Shown piece by piece: positions 46,021-54,203 of a DNA stretch of 64,000 nt; positions within the stretch are counted from its first letter, which is position 1, and every line of letters starts with the position of its first letter. The position numbers and the translations under genes are program-made. Origin of the DNA: Chitinophagaceae bacterium (GTDB taxonomy: Bacteria > Bacteroidota > Bacteroidia > Chitinophagales > Chitinophagaceae); assembly GCA_019638595.1 (NCBI GenBank), contig JAHBTJ010000019.1:92306-156305 (forward strand). The letters are read 5' to 3'. The notes beneath the pieces are model-generated. The model was not told the DNA's origin. It was given only the letters and a program-made list of their open reading frames with translations, and did no database searches.

Positions 46021-46713
46021 TTACTGCAGGGTGCACAAACGAAAGAGCTTCTTTATATCATCCGGGTTGTGGAAATTGATTTTTTTGTTCCTGATGTATT
46101 CCCCGATGATTTCTTTTTTATCGGGAAAAGCTTCGGTGAAACCTTTCTTATCGGCTCTGCTGAAATGATTATACCGGTCGCCAATAAAAAAAGCCTGCGC
46201 TCTTGCGAACGATACGTTCCTTTTTACATTCAGCTTGTATGTGGTTCCGCTGGTGTACATGTTTGCGTAGGTTGTAATGGCCGAAGTACCGGATGATGCT
46301 CCGTAAGCGCCTTCCACCTTATCGGAAACCTGGATAAGCCGTTCCCGGATGGCAAGCGTATAAACGCCAGCTTTTTCTACTTCTCTCAGGTATCCCTTTT
46401 CGTAATAGAATATAGCGGAGTCAAGCTGTATGTATGTAAGCAGGTCTGGTTCCGCAATAGTAAGGGTATCGCCCGAAGGGGTGAGGAACTGCATTTCATC
46501 CAGCAGCCGGTTATAATTAAAAAGCTGTTTTGATAAAGCTCCGTTCCTCAGGAAAGCGCTTCCATCAGTAAATGCCGGCAGAAAATATTTTGCCTCCGCC
46601 GGTATTACAATGTCGGGCGATTCCCCTGCTTTCACCGGGTAAGTTTTCGGATCCTGCGCATACATGGAACAAACATGCAGTATTGACATACAAAAGAGTA
46701 CCGGCAAGCGCAT
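46021..46713 (-). CDS. Hypothetical secreted protein
   Basis: 230 residues with a signal peptide (MRLPVLFCMSILHVCSMYAQ). The mature part (GESPDIVIPAEAKYFLPAFTDGSAFLRNGALSKQLFNYNRLLDEMQFLTPSGDTLTIAEPDLLTYI) resembles uncharacterised Bacteroidota proteins that I cannot place in a named family. It ends with a helical, Lys/Phe-rich stretch. It lies 30 bp downstream of the LytTR response regulator and is probably the third gene of that unit, so it may be linked to the signalling system. Confidence 0.65.
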   Translation of the reverse strand: MRLPVLFCMSILHVCSMYAQDPKTYPVKAGESPDIVIPAEAKYFLPAFTDGSAFLRNGALSKQLFNYNRLLDEMQFLTPSGDTLTIAEPDLLTYIQLDSAIFYYEKGYLREVEKAGVYTLAIRERLIQVSDKVEGAYGASSGTSAITTYANMYTSGTTYKLNVKRNVSFARAQAFFIGDRYNHFSRADKKGFTEAFPDKKEIIGEYIRNKKINFHNPDDIKKLFRLCTLQ

Positions 46714-46743
46714 ACGAATAAAATTTGTATAGCAATTTACCCT

Positions 46744-47445
46744 TTATTTTCGCATGTCTTGTTTTTCTCTTTGTTCCAGGGCAAGAATATTCATCCTGTA
46801 ATTGTCACCAACGGGAATGATGTGCTTATGAACGGATATTTCTTTTCTTCCGATTGAAGTGATGTGCCCGGAATGAATAACGAATGAGCGGTGAACCTGT
46901 ATGAACGAATGGGCAGGTAATAAGCCAATGAGCGACTTCATTGTCATATGCGTAACAAAGCTTTCTTTTATGGTTACGATCTTCATATAATCCTTGAGAG
47001 ATTCGGCATACAGGATGTCGGCAAGAAATATTTTAACCAGTTTGCCCGATACTTTTATATAGATGTATTTCTTTTCGGGAGTTACGGGCAGCCCGGTTTG
47101 TTTTAAAAACTTTTCGATGCTCCTCCTGAACCTGGAAAAGGTAACGGGCTTCAGTAAATAATCAACAGCATCCAATTCAAATCCATCCAATGCATATTCC
47201 GAAAAGGCCGTTGTAAAAATAACCGCGGGGGGCTTCTCCAGCGATTTCATAAACTCCAGGCCGCTGATAACCGGCATTTTTATATCAAGGAACAGCAGGT
47301 TAATTTCCTGTTGCTGAAGCACGTTAAACGCCTCAATAACATGAGTACACTTTTGAACCAGCGTTAACATTCCCATCTGCTGAATATGGCGCTCTATAAC
47401 CTGTTGTGCCAATGGCTCATCATCTACTATCATACACTTGATCAT
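46744..47445 (-). CDS. LytTR-family response regulator
   Basis: 233 residues. The receiver domain has its phospho-acceptor Asp in LLFLDIKMPVISG near residue 54 and acidic residues in MIVDDEPLAQ. The C-terminal LytTR DNA-binding domain runs from about 130 (KKYIYIKVSGKLVKIFLADILYAESLKDYMKIVT ... FIQVHRSFVIHSGHITSI). It starts one base after the histidine kinase stop, so the two are translated together. LytTR proteins bind direct repeats about two helical turns apart; such repeats occur upstream at 48601 and 48622. Confidence 0.94.
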   Translation of the reverse strand: MIKCMIVDDEPLAQQVIERHIQQMGMLTLVQKCTHVIEAFNVLQQQEINLLFLDIKMPVISGLEFMKSLEKPPAVIFTTAFSEYALDGFELDAVDYLLKPVTFSRFRRSIEKFLKQTGLPVTPEKKYIYIKVSGKLVKIFLADILYAESLKDYMKIVTIKESFVTHMTMKSLIGLLPAHSFIQVHRSFVIHSGHITSIGRKEISVHKHIIPVGDNYRMNILALEQREKQDMRK

Positions 47446-47446
47446 A

Positions 47447-48541
47447 TCAGTTCAATTCTATTGTTAACATAAGCTTATACGTTGTGTCGTCATTGGTTAT
47501 GTGTAAGCTGTATTTTTCCGGGTATAATAAATGTAACCTTTGTATCGTATTTTCTATACCTATCCCTTTATAGCTTGAGTTGTTTTTCATTCCGGCCGGC
47601 TTGCTGTTATGCGTTTCAACTATCAACAGCGTTTCATTAAGACAGATAATTATTTCTGCAAAGCCTTGCTGTATTTCTTCCTGTAGTCCATGCTTGAATA
47701 CATTTTCAACAAAAGGTAGTAAGAGCAGCGGTTCTATATGGGTAGACTCATCAATTCCCTGCGTATCAAATAAAACAGATATCTTCTCATTATATCTTAC
47801 AGATTCCACTGCTACATAGTTTTTGAGGAATGCTACTTCTTTTGAAAGCGGCACTTTCGATTGGGTTGTTTCATAAATTACATATCTCATCAGGTGAGAT
47901 AATTGTGCTACCAGTTCTGCCGTTTTCGTGGATTGCTGCTGGGCCAGCGAATAGATATTATTTAACGTGTTAAAGAAAAAATGAGGCTGTATCTGCGCTT
48001 TTAAATAATTCAGGTCTGTTTCAAGCTTTGCCTGCCTGAGGGCATTCATTTTCTTTTCTTGTTTAATAAAATGAATAAAGTAAGCCAGCGCTGTTAATAC
48101 CAAAGTCTCCCTTATAACATATGCTATGCTGAAATGGAATGGAGTATGGGCTTTAAACCAATCTCCTGCGGATTGAGTGATGCTTTGGGGTAAAAATGTT
48201 AATTGGGAGATCAGCCAGTATTCACCATACACTGTATAGATGTTCAGAAAAAGCAGGAAAAGAAGAAATGCTCCCATGAACGCTCCATATCTTTTTTTGA
48301 TCAGCAGTTGATTAATTAATAACCCGTATAAAACCAGGTAGGGCGGAATAGAGGCGATGCCATATACAAGCCGGTGGGTGATCTTTTCGGCAAGGGACAT
48401 GGAATATTTAGTATAGACGGGCTCATACAGCGCATATTCAATGTCGCTTAAAAAAGGAAATATAATAAAATAGAAAATAAAGAAGCCGGTCTCTATCCGG
48501 GAATAAATACTGAACTTCTTAGGAGAATGAAAAAACGCCAT
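47447..48541 (-). CDS. LytS/YehU-type sensor histidine kinase
   Basis: 364 residues: four predicted transmembrane helices with short connections (no large periplasmic sensor), then a His_kinase domain with LKAQIQPHFFFNTLNNIYSLAQQ (phospho-His) near 185-207. A GHKL ATPase region follows (LLLLPFVENVFKHGLQE N-box, GIGIENTIQRLHLLYPEKYSL). Partner of the adjacent LytTR regulator. The signal is unknown; the membrane-embedded sensor suggests a lipid or envelope cue. Confidence 0.93.
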   Translation of the reverse strand: MAFFHSPKKFSIYSRIETGFFIFYFIIFPFLSDIEYALYEPVYTKYSMSLAEKITHRLVYGIASIPPYLVLYGLLINQLLIKKRYGAFMGAFLLFLLFLNIYTVYGEYWLISQLTFLPQSITQSAGDWFKAHTPFHFSIAYVIRETLVLTALAYFIHFIKQEKKMNALRQAKLETDLNYLKAQIQPHFFFNTLNNIYSLAQQQSTKTAELVAQLSHLMRYVIYETTQSKVPLSKEVAFLKNYVAVESVRYNEKISVLFDTQGIDESTHIEPLLLLPFVENVFKHGLQEEIQQGFAEIIICLNETLLIVETHNSKPAGMKNNSSYKGIGIENTIQRLHLLYPEKYSLHITNDDTTYKLMLTIELN

Positions 48542-48600
48542 GCTTTAAAGATAACTACTATTACAGGCGTCCATATACCTGCTGGGGGCTGCTCCTTTCT

Positions 48601-48635
48601 TTTTTAGACAAACCCTTTGTTTTTTTAGACAAACC
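48601..48635. promoter_or_regulatory. Tandem direct repeat, candidate LytTR regulator site
   Basis: TTTTTAGACAAACC occurs at 48601-48614 and again, identically, at 48622-48635, a 21-bp period (two helical turns). LytTR-type regulators such as AgrA bind paired direct repeats with this spacing. The repeats lie between the divergent histidine kinase and TlpA-like genes. A weaker third copy (TTTAGGCAAAA) starts near 48672. Confidence 0.6.
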
Positions 48636-48749
48636 ATAGCGCCATCCATTTTTTGTCGATTGATTGTTTCGTTTAGGCAAAATAAAACAATCAGTATGTG
48701 TTTGAAGGATAGTTTTATGTTGTTAAACTACAAAAATCCAGGTTAATAT

Positions 48750-49955
48750 ATGATGCCAATTAAACAGGTATTGATTGTAATAATGTTGCCGGTATTCGCA
48801 AAGGCCGGCTCTTTGAATGTTTCGGGTAAATCAATTGATAAGTATGAAGATGTAAATACTGTGCTTGACAAAGTATCGGCTACGCTTCAATCGTTGAAAG
48901 CCGTAAGCTATACGTATCATATTGAATTGATGTACAAAGAGGAAAATTATCACAACCGGCTTTCCATCCTGTCGTATGTGGATTTTAATGAGCGTGATAA
49001 TATTCCCGCATGCCGTTTCCAAATGAAAGATAACGGCTTTTTCTCCTGCTTTAACGGGACTGATTATTTTGCGCTGAATGAAAACGACAGAACGATTGAT
49101 ATAAATAAACAGCCCGACAGCTCTTTGTTTGAACGGCAGACAGCGCTTAACAACTCCTTTATAACACTCAGGAATTTTTTGCCTGTATTGAAACGAAGTG
49201 ATTCGATCAAAAAAAGTATTTCAGATACTGTTATACAGCAAAAGGAATATTATGTAATCAAGCTTGAATTATACAATCACTACATCGGGTACCTGGGGGG
49301 TCTCAAAAAGTTTGGGCATGAATATAAAGGCGATAAAAGCAAGCCATATACATTAATAATTGACAAAGGCACCTTTCTCCCATACAGCTTTATTACAAAA
49401 TTTAACGACAGGAAAAATGATTTTATAGCCGTTACTTTTTCAGATATCAATACTGATCCCGTACCTCCCAACGACTCCTCCTGGCTTTATACAACCTATA
49501 CCAACGGATACAAAATGCCCGATGCTGTAATACCATTGATAACAACCGGAACGGTGCCCGCTAACTGGATACTGCCTGTTTATACCAGTAAGAAGACAGA
49601 CTCAACCTCCTTATACGGATACAGGGGAAAGCTGGTAATGCTCGATTTCTGGATAAAGAGCTGCGGACCCTGCCTGGCGTCCTTTCCTTATTTAAATGAG
49701 CTGCAGGAAAGATTCGGAACGGACAAATTTCAGATTCTTTCCATTAATACGGAAGACGGGATAGAAGACATAGCTTTTTTTTACAACAAGCATAAGCCAT
49801 TATACAAAATGCTTTTTAAGGGCAAAATGCTCGCGGAAAATTACGGAGTGCAGGCGTATCCTACCGTTATTATCCTGGATAAGACAGGGAAAATAATATA
49901 CAGCAATGGGCTTGACAGGCATACAATTGAAAACATAATAGAGCAAAATCTTTAA
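48750..49955 (+). CDS. TlpA-like thioredoxin-domain protein
   Basis: 401-residue exported protein. Signal-like N-terminus (QVLIVIMLPVFAKAGS), then a 250-residue beta-rich domain resembling outer-membrane lipoprotein-sorting/LolA-like folds (SYTYHIELMYKEENYHNRLSILSYVDF), and a C-terminal TlpA/ResA thioredoxin domain with CGPC in MLDFWIKSCGPCLASFPYLNELQERF near 305-330 and the cis-Pro segment YGVQAYPTVIILDKTG. Likely a periplasmic thiol-disulfide reductant. Divergent from the LytTR kinase operon and a probable target of it. Confidence 0.82.
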   Translation: MMPIKQVLIVIMLPVFAKAGSLNVSGKSIDKYEDVNTVLDKVSATLQSLKAVSYTYHIELMYKEENYHNRLSILSYVDFNERDNIPACRFQMKDNGFFSCFNGTDYFALNENDRTIDINKQPDSSLFERQTALNNSFITLRNFLPVLKRSDSIKKSISDTVIQQKEYYVIKLELYNHYIGYLGGLKKFGHEYKGDKSKPYTLIIDKGTFLPYSFITKFNDRKNDFIAVTFSDINTDPVPPNDSSWLYTTYTNGYKMPDAVIPLITTGTVPANWILPVYTSKKTDSTSLYGYRGKLVMLDFWIKSCGPCLASFPYLNELQERFGTDKFQILSINTEDGIEDIAFFYNKHKPLYKMLFKGKMLAENYGVQAYPTVIILDKTGKIIYSNGLDRHTIENIIEQNL

Positions 49956-49957
49956 AT

Positions 49958-49974
49958 AAGGATCCCGGATCCTT
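49958..49974. repeat. Small palindrome after the TlpA-like gene
   Basis: AAGGATCC (49958-49965) and GGATCCTT (49967-49974) around one C, starting 2 bp after the stop codon. No T tail, so it may be a repeat element rather than a terminator. Confidence 0.5.
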
Positions 49975-50091
49975 CAAAGGTTCGCCACACACAGTTCTGT
50001 TGTCGCCTGGCGACTACACCTCTATGAACAAAATTTTCGATACATGAAGCTTCTTCACTTCGCACAGCAGTAAATACAAAAAATGCACGGA

Positions 50092-50778
50092 TCAGGGCTT
50101 ACATATACTGGTTATCCTTTCTTTTACAATGGCTAATCTTTTTCCTGTCATGTCGGGCGACATATGTGCCAGCAAGGCTTCCTCTAAAATACCTTTGCTC
50201 CTCATCTCCTGTAGTTCGTTTATCAAAAAGTTGCGGATACGGTTATCGCCGGCTTCAACTTCTTCTACAATAGTACTCCTGTTGTCTAAAATATAAATAA
50301 TATCTTCCATGTCGTGACTGGTACGGAAATCGCGGGCGCGATCATTAAAAGCTTCAAATTTAGTAGCCAGGTAACAGGGAGGAGAAAATATATTTATCTC
50401 TTCTTCCTTCGCTTTTGCTGTCCATAATTGCTCAAACCCGATTGGATACCACCTGTTAGCCGGCCCTAATGCAGTAGTATGCGCCATCATAATGTCAACG
50501 GGTATGCCCTGGTACAGGTAGTTGCATAGCGCATGGCCGGCAGGGTTGGGGTAAAATCCCAGTGCAATCAACTCCTCCTGCAGCGGCGTCCAGTCTTTCA
50601 GGCTGGCAATGTTGAGAGCAACATCCACATCCATAGTAGGACGTATTTCATCTGCCGCCGGGTCATCGGTATACAAGCTGATGACAGCGCCACCTACAAA
50701 CACCACCTCTTTTTTAAGGTGCTTTAAGGCTCCGGCTATTTTTGCCACTATATTTATATTGATGCTGTTATTTTCCAA
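50092..50778 (-). CDS. Nucleotidyltransferase, putative toxin (AbiEii-like)
   Basis: 228 residues with the polymerase-beta-type nucleotidyltransferase core VFVGGAVISLYTDDPAADEIRPTMDVDVALNI near 26-57 (GG-x-x-x-S and D-x-D metal site). Further family-like segments are GIPVDIMMAHTTALGPANRWYPIGFEQLWTAKAKEEEINIFSPPCYLATKFEAFNDRARDFRTSHDMEDI. Such proteins paired with a helix-turn-helix partner act as AbiEii/type IV-like toxins or related RNA modifiers; the toxin role is inference from the pairing. It overlaps the upstream regulator gene by 11 bp. Confidence 0.75.
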   Translation of the reverse strand: MENNSININIVAKIAGALKHLKKEVVFVGGAVISLYTDDPAADEIRPTMDVDVALNIASLKDWTPLQEELIALGFYPNPAGHALCNYLYQGIPVDIMMAHTTALGPANRWYPIGFEQLWTAKAKEEEINIFSPPCYLATKFEAFNDRARDFRTSHDMEDIIYILDNRSTIVEEVEAGDNRIRNFLINELQEMRSKGILEEALLAHMSPDMTGKRLAIVKERITSICKP

Positions 50779-51292
50779 TGCCGAATCGTTTTTTTAGCGC
50801 GGTCACCGCCAGCTCTTTTTCCCTGGCTTTTCCTACCCGTAATGTATCCGTCAGGGCCAGCAGTTCGTGCAAAGAGGCATCCTGCTCTGCCGCTTCGGGC
50901 ACTGAAGGGTATAATGGTTGTATGGCCAATCCCTTTATTTGGCCTTTGGCATAAGGCCACACATACAGCTCTGAGCTTTGTATCAGTTTATTGAGCGGGG
51001 CGGCAGCATGAGCAGTGGGTATCCCTCTTACCGGGGGACCCGGCCGCTGCGGAAACACATAAGCGATGCCGTGCTCCAGCAATTGCAGCAGGGCATGTTT
51101 CATTACGGTTTTGCCGGTAGGGTCGAGCAAGCCGGCGTATTTGGAACGGGCTACCGATTGACTCACTTCCGACTGGCTCATGCCCAGGGCTTTAGCTGCA
51201 GGCTTTTGACCCCAGGCAGGGTCATTCATGCTGATGATTTTGAGCAACAATACAATATCCTGTGGTTTTAATTGATAAACAAACGATTTCAT
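50768..51292 (-). CDS. Winged helix-turn-helix protein, putative antitoxin/autorepressor
   Basis: 174 residues from the ATG at 51292. The N-terminal helix-turn-helix reads DPAWGQKPAAKALGMSQSEVSQSVARSKYAGLLDP; the C-terminal half (LNKLIQSSELYVWPYAKGQIKGLAIQPLYPSVPEAAEQDASLHELLALTDTLRVGKARE) has no recognised fold. A longer open frame starts at 51319 but its first codons lie inside an operator-like repeat, so the ATG at 51292 is preferred. It overlaps the nucleotidyltransferase gene by 11 bp, a typical toxin-antitoxin layout, and probably represses its own promoter via the repeats just upstream. Confidence 0.75.
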   Translation of the reverse strand: MKSFVYQLKPQDIVLLLKIISMNDPAWGQKPAAKALGMSQSEVSQSVARSKYAGLLDPTGKTVMKHALLQLLEHGIAYVFPQRPGPPVRGIPTAHAAAPLNKLIQSSELYVWPYAKGQIKGLAIQPLYPSVPEAAEQDASLHELLALTDTLRVGKAREKELAVTALKKRFGIGK

Positions 51293-51295
51293 AAA

Positions 51296-51377
51296 AATAT
51301 CGCGTATTGCGATATGCAATATTAAAGATTTAACGGATAAAACGCAACTTTAATATCGCGTATTGCGATATGCAATA
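51296..51377. promoter_or_regulatory. Tandem operator repeats of the HTH/nucleotidyltransferase pair
   Basis: An identical 26-bp sequence occurs at 51296-51321 and 51352-51377 (56-bp period). Each copy has two nested dyads: ATATCGC-N5-GCGATAT and TATTGC-N5-GCAATA. The first copy ends 4 bp upstream of the regulator ATG. The arrangement suggests autoregulation by the helix-turn-helix protein. Confidence 0.8.
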
Positions 51378-51669
51378 CGGTTAGAAATGAAGTGTCCTGA
51401 TGCTTGAGCCCATAAGATTGTCAGTTTGCCATGCCGCGCTGCCATCTTATAGGGTATGTCAAGAAATTCTGGAGTGGGGTATAATTTCAAATTAGTGATG
51501 CTGTGTATGGCCCTGACTGCTGGTTTATCTGCCGTAAGGTTGACAGGCAGGTTCGTCGCGCACAGCCTCCTACCGCCTTTGGCGACTATACCTGAAACGG
51601 CATGAACAAAACCCGGAGCTATAGTCATCGCCGGCGACAGGAAAAAGGTCTGAGCACAGCGAAAGCGTA
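51378..51669. other. Non-coding spacer between two toxin-antitoxin loci
   Basis: No gene seen. A stretch near 51577-51590 (GGCGACTATACCT, followed by ATGAACAAAA) resembles one near 50012 (GGCGACTACACCT, also followed by ATGAACAAAA), indicating a degenerate dispersed repeat on both sides of the nucleotidyltransferase pair. Confidence 0.4.
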
Positions 51670-51726
51670 TTAGCCGCCGTTCATCTTTTTTGTATTAGAA
51701 GTAAGCCATGCAACAATTCCATCAAA

Positions 51727-52056
51727 TTAAAGAGACCCCGAAGCAATATTAATCACGAACTCGTATGTGTTGTCTTGTGAAGCAGTAACTTCCAATCCGG
51801 ATTTAAATAAGAAAAATAGTACAAGGGTAATGCCTGTTCTTTTATTACCGTCAATGAATGGATGATTAATTAAAACGCTTTCAATTAACGATGCTGCTTT
51901 TTCCAGAGCGGAAGGGTATAATTCTTTTTTGTCGAATGTTTGAAACGGCCGGGCCAGGGCAGATTCCAATGCAACCCTATCCCTGATGCCAGGTGTACCA
52001 CCAAATTTGTTAATGAGGGTTTGATGTAGGTGCTCGACTTCGTGTATGGGTATCAT
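51727..52056 (-). CDS. doc: Doc-type Fic toxin, shortened by an in-frame stop
   Basis: Fic/Doc fold protein; Doc toxins inactivate EF-Tu by phosphorylation. 109 residues. The active-site loop HPFIDGNKRTG lies at 65-75 and the start IHEVEHLHQTLINKFGGTPGIRDRVALESALARPFQTF is typical. The TAA at 51727-51729 falls inside the usual reading frame: beyond it the frame continues FDGIVAWLTSNTKKMNGG to a TAA at 51670, matching the final helix of Doc. The full protein would be about 128 residues. So the toxin lost its last helix, or the gene is decaying. The ATG overlaps the upstream antitoxin stop (ATGA). Confidence 0.85.
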   Translation of the reverse strand: MIPIHEVEHLHQTLINKFGGTPGIRDRVALESALARPFQTFDKKELYPSALEKAASLIESVLINHPFIDGNKRTGITLVLFFLFKSGLEVTASQDNTYEFVINIASGSL

Positions 52057-52241
52057 TTAGCAAGTTTTTCCAGAAGATCGTTGTTGTCGGACAAGATTTT
52101 GTCGAGTACTGCCTGATCAAGATGAAAAACAGTTGGTTTATCTTCCAGGCCTTTAAGCATGGTAAGAACATCCTGGAGGCTATTATCAGACAAATGGTCA
52201 AGCACTTTATTTATTTCGTTCTTAATCTCTTCCTTTGACAT
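52053..52241 (-). CDS. Antitoxin partner of Doc
   Basis: 62 residues from the ATG at 52241, acidic and helical: SKEEIKNEINKVLDHLSDNSLQDVLTMLKGLED, then a short tail ending DLLEKLAK. The four-base overlap with the doc gene and its position directly upstream mark it as the antitoxin. It does not look like classical Phd; I cannot name its family. The alternative start at 52277 adds a hydrophobic segment without family support. Confidence 0.7.
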   Translation of the reverse strand: MSKEEIKNEINKVLDHLSDNSLQDVLTMLKGLEDKPTVFHLDQAVLDKILSDNNDLLEKLAK

Positions 52242-52322
52242 ATATAAAACAATTGGTATAAAATTACGAATTCTCAAGAACGTAGCAACTAACGGCTTTT
52301 TTGGTTAGCAAACCCCTATACG

Positions 52323-53798
52323 CTATTCTCCCGCCACTTCTTCCCGCCCTTTCTTTCCCCAAATCTTATGCTTGGCGCCACCCCTGTCCGTACCGGCATG
52401 GGTGGACATCTTCACAATTTTTGGGGTAAATTTTCCTACCACATCCACTAATGCTTTTTGTGATTGCATTACCACATCAATGTTCTTGTACGCGAAAGGA
52501 GATTCATCTAAACCACCTCCCAGCAATTTTACGCCAAACTTTTTCAGTTCTTCTTTAAATTGCTTATCAGTAACAGAAGCCATGGCTTTTGTACGGCTCA
52601 TCTTTCTTCCCGCGCCATGCGAAGCGGAATTAACGGCAGCCGATTCTCCCTTACCTTTTACAATAAATCCATCTGCTGTCATAGACCCGGGAATAATACC
52701 CAGCACATTTTTACCTGCAGGCGTTGCACCTTTACGGTGAACGATCACCTCTTTTCCTTCCCACTGTTCTTTCCATGCAAAGTTGTGGTGATTTTCCACC
52801 CTCTTCAATGGTTTTCGTGCCAGTTGCTTCGCGATTTTTTCATGTATCACATGATGACAGGCAGCAGCATAATCGCCTGCCAGGTTCATCGCCTTCCAGT
52901 ATTCTATACCCTCTTCTTCATTGAGCGAAAGCCAGGCAAGATTTTTGGCTTCCTGGGGTAAACGTCTTTTGCTGATAGCGAGTTTGGTATAGTGGTTGGC
53001 AATATTGGCGCCCAGGGCTCTTGACCCGGAATGTGTTAAGAATCCTACATACTTACCGGCGTCAATTCCCAGCACAGCATCCTTTTCCGCTATTTCAATC
53101 ACACCAAATTCCGCGAAATGGTTGCCCGAACCGGAAGAACCTAATTGCTTCCAGGCACGGCCATGCAGGTTCTTCAGCAATGGTAATTCATAAAACAACT
53201 CATTCTCCATTATTTCATGATTGGCAGCTCTATCGAATTGCGCTCCGCTTCCAAATAGAGTGGCCTCACCCAGTTCTCTTGCGAAAAATGATTCTTTATC
53301 TGTCAGCTCTTTAGGGTTGATATCAAATATGCTCAAACACATGCGGCATCCAATATCCACGCCTACGCCATAAGGTATTACCGCATTATCTGTTGCCAGC
53401 ACACCTCCTATCGGCAATCCGTAACCACTGTGTGCATCGGGCATTAACGCCCCGGCTACAGATATGGGCAGCCTGGCTGCCTGGTACATCTGGTGCAGCG
53501 CCCCTTCTTCAATATGCTCCTGCCCGAATATGTTGAACCGGATCCCATTCTGGTTCAGGGATATTTCCGCCCCTCCGGTATCTTTTTCAGGGATCAACTG
53601 TTGTGCGATCAAACCCAGCACCGCATCGTTTTCATATTCAATGGGGGCAGCCAATATCTTTTTTAATAATTCCATCACATCCTCTTTCGCTTCATGTTTA
53701 TAGTGCTTTTGCATCAGGTTCATGGCAATGCTGATTACCGGCGCTTCGGGGTACCCGATCGCTCTCAGCTCCTTACCAGTTAATTTTAACTTAGTCAT
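52323..53798 (-). CDS. rtcB: RNA-splicing/repair ligase RtcB
   Basis: GTP- and Mn2+-dependent ligase joining RNA 2',3'-cyclic phosphate (or 3'-phosphate) and 5'-OH ends, as left by many anticodon nucleases. 491 residues. Metal- and GTP-site motifs: AVIPYGVGVDIGCRMCLSIFD, GSSGSGNHFAEFG, LTHSGSRALGANIANHY, IVHRKGATPAGKN, IPGSMTADGFIV and the guanylylated His in SASHGAGRKMSR. The ATG at 53798 is used; the longer frame begins with TTG. A palindrome shared with two other transcripts lies 40 bp upstream. No rtcA or archease in the window. Confidence 0.96.
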   Translation of the reverse strand: MTKLKLTGKELRAIGYPEAPVISIAMNLMQKHYKHEAKEDVMELLKKILAAPIEYENDAVLGLIAQQLIPEKDTGGAEISLNQNGIRFNIFGQEHIEEGALHQMYQAARLPISVAGALMPDAHSGYGLPIGGVLATDNAVIPYGVGVDIGCRMCLSIFDINPKELTDKESFFARELGEATLFGSGAQFDRAANHEIMENELFYELPLLKNLHGRAWKQLGSSGSGNHFAEFGVIEIAEKDAVLGIDAGKYVGFLTHSGSRALGANIANHYTKLAISKRRLPQEAKNLAWLSLNEEEGIEYWKAMNLAGDYAAACHHVIHEKIAKQLARKPLKRVENHHNFAWKEQWEGKEVIVHRKGATPAGKNVLGIIPGSMTADGFIVKGKGESAAVNSASHGAGRKMSRTKAMASVTDKQFKEELKKFGVKLLGGGLDESPFAYKNIDVVMQSQKALVDVVGKFTPKIVKMSTHAGTDRGGAKHKIWGKKGREEVAGE

Positions 53799-53821
53799 CT
53801 TTTTCAATTTATTTAATACAA

Positions 53822-53858
53822 CGAAGCTAAAAGGGTTCTGTGCAGTCTTTTTGCACAG
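53822..53858 (-). promoter_or_regulatory. rtcB promoter with shared 21-bp palindrome (site A)
   Basis: Half-sites CTGTGCA (53838-53844) and TGCACAG (53852-53858) with spacer GTCTTTT. Reading on the minus strand, exactly 8 bp later comes TAGCTTCG (53822-53829), one mismatch from TAnnTTTG. The predicted transcript starts near 53816, 18 bp before the ATG at 53798. Same layout as sites B and C. Confidence 0.8.
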
Positions 53859-53970
53859 GTATAAAATCTTTTAATAGATTGGAAGCTATATTATGATAAA
53901 AAGCGTATTCAACATAAGACCTGTTTTTGTGCCGGTCGTTAATCCAGTAGGATGCTATTCTTTTATCAGT

Positions 53971-53994
53971 AAAAAAACCGGGTATTTTACCCGG
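53971..53994 (-). terminator. Terminator of the ECF sigma operon
   Basis: CCGGGTA (53978-53984) pairs with TACCCGG (53988-53994); on the minus strand it is followed by seven T (A7 at 53971-53977 on +). It lies 36 bp after the last small gene of the operon. Confidence 0.85.
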
Positions 53995-54029
53995 CCTTTG
54001 GATGATGCGTTACCTGCCTGTATATTACC

Positions 54030-54203
54030 TCAATGATTTCCTGCCCTGTTTTCTTCTGCCGGAAGCTGTCGTGTTTCACAACGACTGCTTTCATGTCCCC
54101 GGTGATGGTTGTGCGACATAAACCGTTTGGGTCCCAAGGCGATCATCAGTGTTGAAAAAGTAACGATTGCTGCAACGAGCCCGATAATAAACCTATTTTT
54201 CAT
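54030..54203 (-). CDS. Small membrane protein with His-rich tail
   Basis: 57 residues from the ATG at 54203: one transmembrane helix (RFIIGLVAAIVTFSTLMIALG), then a hydrophilic tail with MSHNHHRGHESSRCETRQ that could bind metal. It overlaps the end of the preceding gene by 11 bp and is the last gene of the sigma-factor operon. The residues on the far side of the membrane suggest a sensor or chaperone-like part. No family recognised. Confidence 0.6.
   Translation of the reverse strand: MKNRFIIGLVAAIVTFSTLMIALGPKRFMSHNHHRGHESSRCETRQLPAEENRAGNH

Noticed and set aside
50754-50960. Alternative minus-strand frame overlapping the HTH and nucleotidyltransferase genes
   Set aside because: It shadows the helix-turn-helix coding sequence in another frame and has no domain signature.
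53838-53858. Sigma-54 promoter for rtcB, by analogy with RtcR systems
   Set aside because: The two TGCA blocks have the right 11-bp period, but the GG at -25/-24 is missing and site B changes the -12 GC block to TACA. A TAnnTTTG-like element 8 bp downstream at all three sites explains transcription better.
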